Shown in pieces: positions 59,739 to 64,000 of a stretch of 64,000 bases of DNA. Every line of letters starts with the position of its first letter. The stretch's first letter is position 1. The stretch is from Cognaticolwellia mytili (GTDB lineage: Bacteria; Pseudomonadota; Gammaproteobacteria; Enterobacterales; Alteromonadaceae), in contig NZ_NBOF01000007.1 of NCBI RefSeq assembly GCF_002104475.1, positions 1 to 64,000 on the forward strand. Reading direction: 5' to 3'. A program made the position numbers and the translations under genes. The notes under the pieces were generated by a model. It had not been told where the DNA came from. It saw nothing but the letters and a program-made list of their open reading frames with translations, and made no database searches.

Positions 59739-60425
59739 TCATCCATTCACTTTGCCATGCTCGGCATACGAGTAGCAATGACAACCTGCGACGATAATAT
59801 GATCAAGAACTTTCACATCGATTAAAGCAAGAGCTTGCTCTAAACGCTCTGTAATTTGATTATCAGCAATACTGGGCTCTGCTATACCTGAAGGATGATT
59901 ATGAGCTAAAATAATAGCGCCAGCCTGATATTTTAACGCCGCTTCTACTACAATGCGTGGGTAAACTGCTGCAGCATTAATAGTACCGTGAAATAACCGT
60001 TCAAATTTTATGACTTGATGCTGGGTATTTAAAAAAAGTACTGCAAATACTTCTCGAGTTTCATAACGAAGTTCAGCTGTTAAAAATTTTTGTGTAGCCA
60101 TTGATGACGTTAACGTATGCCCTTCTTGCATCTCTTCAGCTAAATAACGTTTAGACATTTCTAAACATGCTTGTAACTGCACGTATTTTGCAACGCCTAA
60201 GCCATGGTACTGACAAAACTCATTCTGCTCAGCTTGATATATTTTCGAAATACTACCAAAGCTTTTCAATAATCTTCTTGCGAGATCAACAACATGACAA
60301 CCTTTAACACCAGTACGTAAAAATATAGCCAACAATTCAGCATCACTTAAGCTCTTGGCACCAAATCGTAATAATTTTTCTCGAGGTTTTTCATCAGCAG
60401 GCCAGTCTTTTAACATAGGTTGCAT
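59739..60425 (-). CDS. radC: RadC family JAB-domain protein
   Basis: 228 aa. An N-terminal helix-hairpin-helix-like region (1-100) is followed by a JAB/MPN domain with the JAMM zinc motif H175-N-H177-x10-D188 in AHNHPSGIAEPSIADNQIT. Despite the name a DNA-repair role is no longer supported; the biochemical function is unknown. The neighbours coaBC (divergent) and rpmB-rpmG (same strand) are the classic arrangement. Confidence 0.94.
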   Translation of the reverse strand: MQPMLKDWPADEKPREKLLRFGAKSLSDAELLAIFLRTGVKGCHVVDLARRLLKSFGSISKIYQAEQNEFCQYHGLGVAKYVQLQACLEMSKRYLAEEMQEGHTLTSSMATQKFLTAELRYETREVFAVLFLNTQHQVIKFERLFHGTINAAAVYPRIVVEAALKYQAGAIILAHNHPSGIAEPSIADNQITERLEQALALIDVKVLDHIIVAGCHCYSYAEHGKVNG

Positions 60426-60501
60426 CCTTGCAAAGTGATTTTAAAAAATCCGAGAATAATGCTATCTTATCGGCAATTGTCGTTATTAAGATTAGCAGTT
60501 T

Positions 60502-61743
60502 ATGCAGATTCTTCAGGGTAAAAAAATTCTCTTGGGTATTAGTGGTGGTATTGCTGCCTATAAAACACCAGAGTTGGTTCGTCGTTTGAAAGATAAAGGT
60601 GCCGATGTTCGTGTAGTCATGACTGAAGGCGCAAAAGCTTTTATTACACCTTTAACCTTACAAGCGGTTTCAGCTAATGCTGTTTCAGATAGTTTACTCG
60701 ATACCCAAGCAGAACTAGCTATGGGCCATATTGAGCTTGCCAAATGGGCGGACTTTATTTTAATTGCTCCGGCAACGGCCGACATTATGGCTAAAATTGC
60801 TGCGGGTTTGGCCAACGATCTATTAACCACTCTATGTTTAGCGACAGCAGCACCTATCGCCATTGCACCGGCGATGAATCAGCAAATGTGGCATAACTCT
60901 GCAACTCAAAATAATTTCAACACGTTATCAACATGGGGCTATACATTTTTTGGCCCCGGCACCGGTGAACAAGCCTGTGGCGATGTTGGTTTAGGTCGTA
61001 TGCTTGATGTGGATGAATTGGTAGATTTAACTTGTCAGAAAATATCAACATTTGACAATAACGAACCTAATACACTTACAGAACAACCTTTGAAAGGCCA
61101 GAAATGGCTAATTACCGCTGGCCCTACGCGCGAAGCTATTGATCCTGTTCGTTATATATCTAATCACAGTTCTGGTAAGATGGGCTTTGCTATTGCTAGT
61201 GCAGCACAACAATTGGGCGCAGATGTCACCATTATCTCTGGGCCAGTCAGCATAACAACGCCAAGCCATTGTCGTAAAGTTTCCATAATCAGCGCTACTG
61301 ATATGCATCAGCAAGCTATGGATTTAGCCCCTGAAGCCAATATTTTTGTTGCTTGTGCCGCTGTGGCTGACTACCGTATTGATAATATTGCCAGTGAAAA
61401 GATAAAGAAATCTCACAACACTATGCAATTAAATCTGATCAAGAACCCTGATATTGTTGCTGATATTGCGGCCCTGTCAAATAAGCCATTTACTGTTGGT
61501 TTTGCTGCGGAAACACAAGATGTCGAGCACTATGCACGTGGTAAATTAGCGCGTAAGAATCTTGATATGATTGCTGCCAATAATGTCGCATCCGCTGGGC
61601 AAGGTTTCAATAGTGATAACAATGCCTTAACGGTATTCACTACTGATGACGAAAAGGTTTTACCTCTAGCTAGTAAAAGTGAACTTGCTAAACAGTTAGT
61701 ACTACATATCCAACAAAAATTTGAAAATTCATTAAAAAGTTAA
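60502..61743 (+). CDS. coaBC: Bifunctional phosphopantothenoylcysteine decarboxylase / phosphopantothenate--cysteine ligase
   Basis: 413 aa fused flavoprotein for two steps of CoA synthesis. The CoaC half (1-190) has [20 protein letters not shown], the substrate-binding PAMNQQMW motif and the catalytic cysteine in [12 protein letters not shown]. The CoaB half (about 200-413) has [20 protein letters not shown] and the [11 protein letters not shown] lysine loop. Divergent from radC with 76 bp between starts. In E. coli dut lies next; here slmA follows instead. Together with coaD at 50810 two CoA-pathway genes are in the window. Confidence 0.97.
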   Translation: MQILQGKKILLGISGGIAAYKTPELVRRLKDKGADVRVVMTEGAKAFITPLTLQAVSANAVSDSLLDTQAELAMGHIELAKWADFILIAPATADIMAKIAAGLANDLLTTLCLATAAPIAIAPAMNQQMWHNSATQNNFNTLSTWGYTFFGPGTGEQACGDVGLGRMLDVDELVDLTCQKISTFDNNEPNTLTEQPLKGQKWLITAGPTREAIDPVRYISNHSSGKMGFAIASAAQQLGADVTIISGPVSITTPSHCRKVSIISATDMHQQAMDLAPEANIFVACAAVADYRIDNIASEKIKKSHNTMQLNLIKNPDIVADIAALSNKPFTVGFAAETQDVEHYARGKLARKNLDMIAANNVASAGQGFNSDNNALTVFTTDDEKVLPLASKSELAKQLVLHIQQKFENSLKS

Positions 61744-61859
61744 TCTAGCGTACAAAAAGCAACATTCGATATTGAATACCAACTAAATAACGCTATACAA
61801 TCATGTTAACTTTTCAGTAGCAAACACTGAAAAAAAATAAAAATAAGAGAATTAGTTTT

Positions 61860-62444
61860 ATGCCGGCGACTCAAAAACCCAATCGCAAACAACAAATTTT
61901 AGAATGTCTTGCACATATGTTGCAAACTAGTGCCGGACAACGGATAACAACAGCAAAGCTTGCCGCTGAGGTGGGTGTTTCCGAAGCGGCACTCTATCGC
62001 CACTTTCCTTCTAAAGCACGTATGTTTGAAGGGTTAATCGAATTTATCGAAGAATCCATTTTCTCTCGAGTGAATCTAATTTTAACTGATCATAAAGAAG
62101 CCTTAGTTCGTTGCCACCATATTCTGCATGTCTTATTAATTTTTGCTGAGCGCAATCCAGGTATGTGTCGAATTCTTGCTGGGGATGCTTTAATGGGTGA
62201 AAACGAGCGTTTACGTACTCGTGTAAACCAGTTCTTTGAAAAACTAGAATCACAATTTAAGCAAGTATTACGTGAACGAAAGTTACGTGAAGGCAAAGGT
62301 TTCACAGTTTCCGAACAAGCGTTAGCAAATATTTTAATGGCCTTCGCTGAAGGTAAAATAAACCAATATGTTCGCTCTGATTTTACCAAGAAGCCGAGTA
62401 ATGATTTTAATGAACAATGGCAATTTTTAATGGCTGATAAATAG
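61860..62444 (+). CDS. slmA: Nucleoid occlusion factor SlmA
   Basis: 194 aa TetR-fold protein that, when bound to its chromosomal sites, disrupts FtsZ polymers and blocks division over the nucleoid. The N-terminal helix-turn-helix ([20 protein letters not shown]) and the conserved [20 protein letters not shown] are typical of SlmA and not of ligand-binding TetR proteins. It is downstream of coaBC by 116 bp; the dut gene that separates them in E. coli is absent here. Confidence 0.95.
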   Translation: MPATQKPNRKQQILECLAHMLQTSAGQRITTAKLAAEVGVSEAALYRHFPSKARMFEGLIEFIEESIFSRVNLILTDHKEALVRCHHILHVLLIFAERNPGMCRILAGDALMGENERLRTRVNQFFEKLESQFKQVLRERKLREGKGFTVSEQALANILMAFAEGKINQYVRSDFTKKPSNDFNEQWQFLMADK

Positions 62445-62515
62445 CCTTATTTGAAAAGAACATTGTCGACTATACGCCAAGCTACATTGGCAATTGAGAT
62501 ATTTAAGGAAAAACT

Positions 62516-63988
62516 TTGAGCAAGTTAGCACAGCTAAAACCAAGTAAATTATGGCAAATTTTTGAAACAATTTGTAGTATTCCGCATCCTTCTAAACATG
62601 AACAGAAGATATCGCTTTGGATCCAGTCTTGGGCTACTGAGTTAGGATTAATTGTTAAGGAAGATGCTGTTGGCAACTTAATCATTAAAAAGCCAGCCAC
62701 TGCGGGCATGGAAAAAAGAAAGGGCGTTATTTTACAAGCTCATATGGATATGGTGCCGCAGAAAAACTCTGATACCGATCATGACTTTCTTGTTGATCCG
62801 ATTAAACCATACATTATTACTGAGGCTGACGGTGATTGGGTCACGGCAGAAGGCACAACTTTAGGGGCTGATAATGGCGTTGGTTTATCGTCAGCATTAG
62901 CCGTTTTAGCAAGTGATGACATTCCTCATGGTCCACTAGAAGTTTTAGTAACTATTGATGAAGAAGCTGGCATGACAGGCGCTTTTGGTCTTGAAGCAGG
63001 TTGGTTAGAAGGTGATTTACTGATCAATACTGACTCTGAGCAAGAAGGTGAAGTGTACATGGGTTGTGCGGGTGGTATCGACGGTGAAGCAACATTCGCG
63101 ATTACCAACGAAGACGCACCTGCTGATGTTGAATCATTCAACCTCTCAATTTCAGGTTTAAAAGGCGGCCATTCTGGTGTTGATATTCACACCGGTCGTG
63201 CCAATGCTAACAAACTTTTAGTTAGATTCTTACTTGATGCCAGCAATGAATTTGATTTACGTTTAACAGAATTAAATGGCGGTAGCTTACGTAACGCTAT
63301 TCCACGCGAGGCTGATGCAAGTTTTGTTATTGCTGCTACGCAAGTTGAAGCGTTCAAGGCTAAGTTGGCAGAATCTTTAGCCACAATGCGTCAATCTTTA
63401 GGTTCAATCGAAACTGATATCGAAATGTTGCTAATTTCACCAGAAACTTTTGATGAATGTTGGACTATCGAAACTCAAAGCACAATTTTACGTGCCCTTA
63501 ACGCCTGCCCTAACGGCGTGTTGCGTATGAGTGATGATATTGAAGGTATCGTAGAAACCTCGTTAAACTTAGGTGTTATGCGTAGTAAAGGTAACAAATT
63601 TGTTGCCATGACATTAATTCGCAGCTTACATGACGATGGTCGCTTAGATGCACAAACCATGGTGCAATCTGTATTTGATTTATCAGGCGCTAACATTGCC
63701 TTTTCAGGTGCATACCCAGGCTGGAAACCAGATACTAGTTCAGCGCTAATGAAAACGGTACGTGATACCTATCAATCGCTATTTGATAAAGTACCGGAAA
63801 TTATGGTTATCCATGCAGGTCTTGAATGTGGCTTGTTTAAAACCGCATATCCACACTGGGATATGGTGTCATTTGGTCCAACAATCAAATTCCCACATTC
63901 TCCAAATGAAAAAATTCAAATTGCCACTGTTGAGCAGTATTGGCAGTTATTGGTCGCAGTACTAGCCAACATTCCAGAAAAAGTATAA
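62516..63988 (+). CDS. pepD: Aminoacyl-histidine dipeptidase (cytosol nonspecific dipeptidase)
   Basis: 490 aa M20 metallopeptidase that cleaves Xaa-His and other dipeptides in the cytoplasm. TTG start with AAGGA 8 bp upstream. Metal ligands are visible in LQAHMDMVPQ (His, Asp), GADNGVG (bridging Asp), TIDEEAGMTGAFGL (catalytic Glu and ligand), LINTDSE and the C-terminal FPHSPNEK. The lid domain contains GLKGGHSGVDIHTGRANANK. Length is as in E. coli PepD (485). The gene is complete, with its stop 12 bases before the window ends. Confidence 0.96.
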   Translation: MSKLAQLKPSKLWQIFETICSIPHPSKHEQKISLWIQSWATELGLIVKEDAVGNLIIKKPATAGMEKRKGVILQAHMDMVPQKNSDTDHDFLVDPIKPYIITEADGDWVTAEGTTLGADNGVGLSSALAVLASDDIPHGPLEVLVTIDEEAGMTGAFGLEAGWLEGDLLINTDSEQEGEVYMGCAGGIDGEATFAITNEDAPADVESFNLSISGLKGGHSGVDIHTGRANANKLLVRFLLDASNEFDLRLTELNGGSLRNAIPREADASFVIAATQVEAFKAKLAESLATMRQSLGSIETDIEMLLISPETFDECWTIETQSTILRALNACPNGVLRMSDDIEGIVETSLNLGVMRSKGNKFVAMTLIRSLHDDGRLDAQTMVQSVFDLSGANIAFSGAYPGWKPDTSSALMKTVRDTYQSLFDKVPEIMVIHAGLECGLFKTAYPHWDMVSFGPTIKFPHSPNEKIQIATVEQYWQLLVAVLANIPEKV

Positions 63989-64000
63989 CTACTGTTTCAT

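Noticed and set aside
61812-61836. Inverted repeat TTTTCAGT/ACTGAAAA before slmA as a coaBC terminator
   Set aside because: Followed by As rather than Ts on the plus strand, so it lacks the form of an intrinsic terminator.

Overview
The window is chromosomal DNA of a marine gammaproteobacterium. AT-rich codon use, the gene order and protein character (YihI, DUF2489, DUF1285, SlmA, KdkA, a GlyGly-CTERM protease) point to Alteromonadales, most likely the Colwelliaceae (Colwellia or Thalassotalea type). That placement is inference; no database search was run. There are no insertion sequences, prophages or CRISPR arrays.

Region 1 (1-16400, minus strand) is core gene expression machinery, read in transcription order as tRNA-Trp, secE-nusG, rplK-rplA, L10 leader, rplJ-rplL, rpoB-rpoC, rpsL-rpsG-fusA-tuf, with tuf cut by the window edge. 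The spacers carry many RNA-level signals: a nusG terminator, an rplK promoter and leader hairpin, an attenuator and a 70-bp palindromic element before rpoB, and a perfect 26-bp inverted repeat between rpoB and rpoC.

Region 2 (16855-25907) holds an M61 peptidase, a VOC-fold protein, and a gene-free 0.8-kb stretch that contains a strong candidate Csr-type regulatory RNA. This RNA has twelve GGA motifs, several in hairpin loops, and a strong terminator, and sits immediately upstream of yihI-DUF2489-hemN, the place where E. coli keeps csrC. A DUF1285 gene, a chemoreceptor with a perfect FNR box upstream, and tRNA-His follow.

Region 3 (25908-34442) is the most accessory-looking part: a truncated CpxR-like receiver remnant, a lipoprotein overlapping a large secreted metalloprotease with a GlyGly-CTERM tail, and a three-gene unit (cupredoxin, membrane GGDEF/EAL protein, outer-membrane barrel) that looks like a periplasm-sensing c-di-GMP module.

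Region 4 (34655-50728) holds plsB, ubiCA, a FliL-like gene, kbl-tdh-glpE-glpG with a divergent Lrp-type regulator, LPS inner-core genes (waaA, a GT9 heptosyltransferase, kdkA) mixed with small accessory enzymes, and a TetR/NTF2-like divergent pair with a perfect palindrome between them.

Region 5 (50810-63988) is the conserved coaD / mutM / rpmG-rpmB-radC / coaBC-slmA neighbourhood of gammaproteobacteria, interrupted by a triheme cytochrome, an ATP-grasp gene, a DUF885 peptidase and a PhoD-like phosphatase whose reading frame extends upstream of any usual start codon; it ends with pepD.
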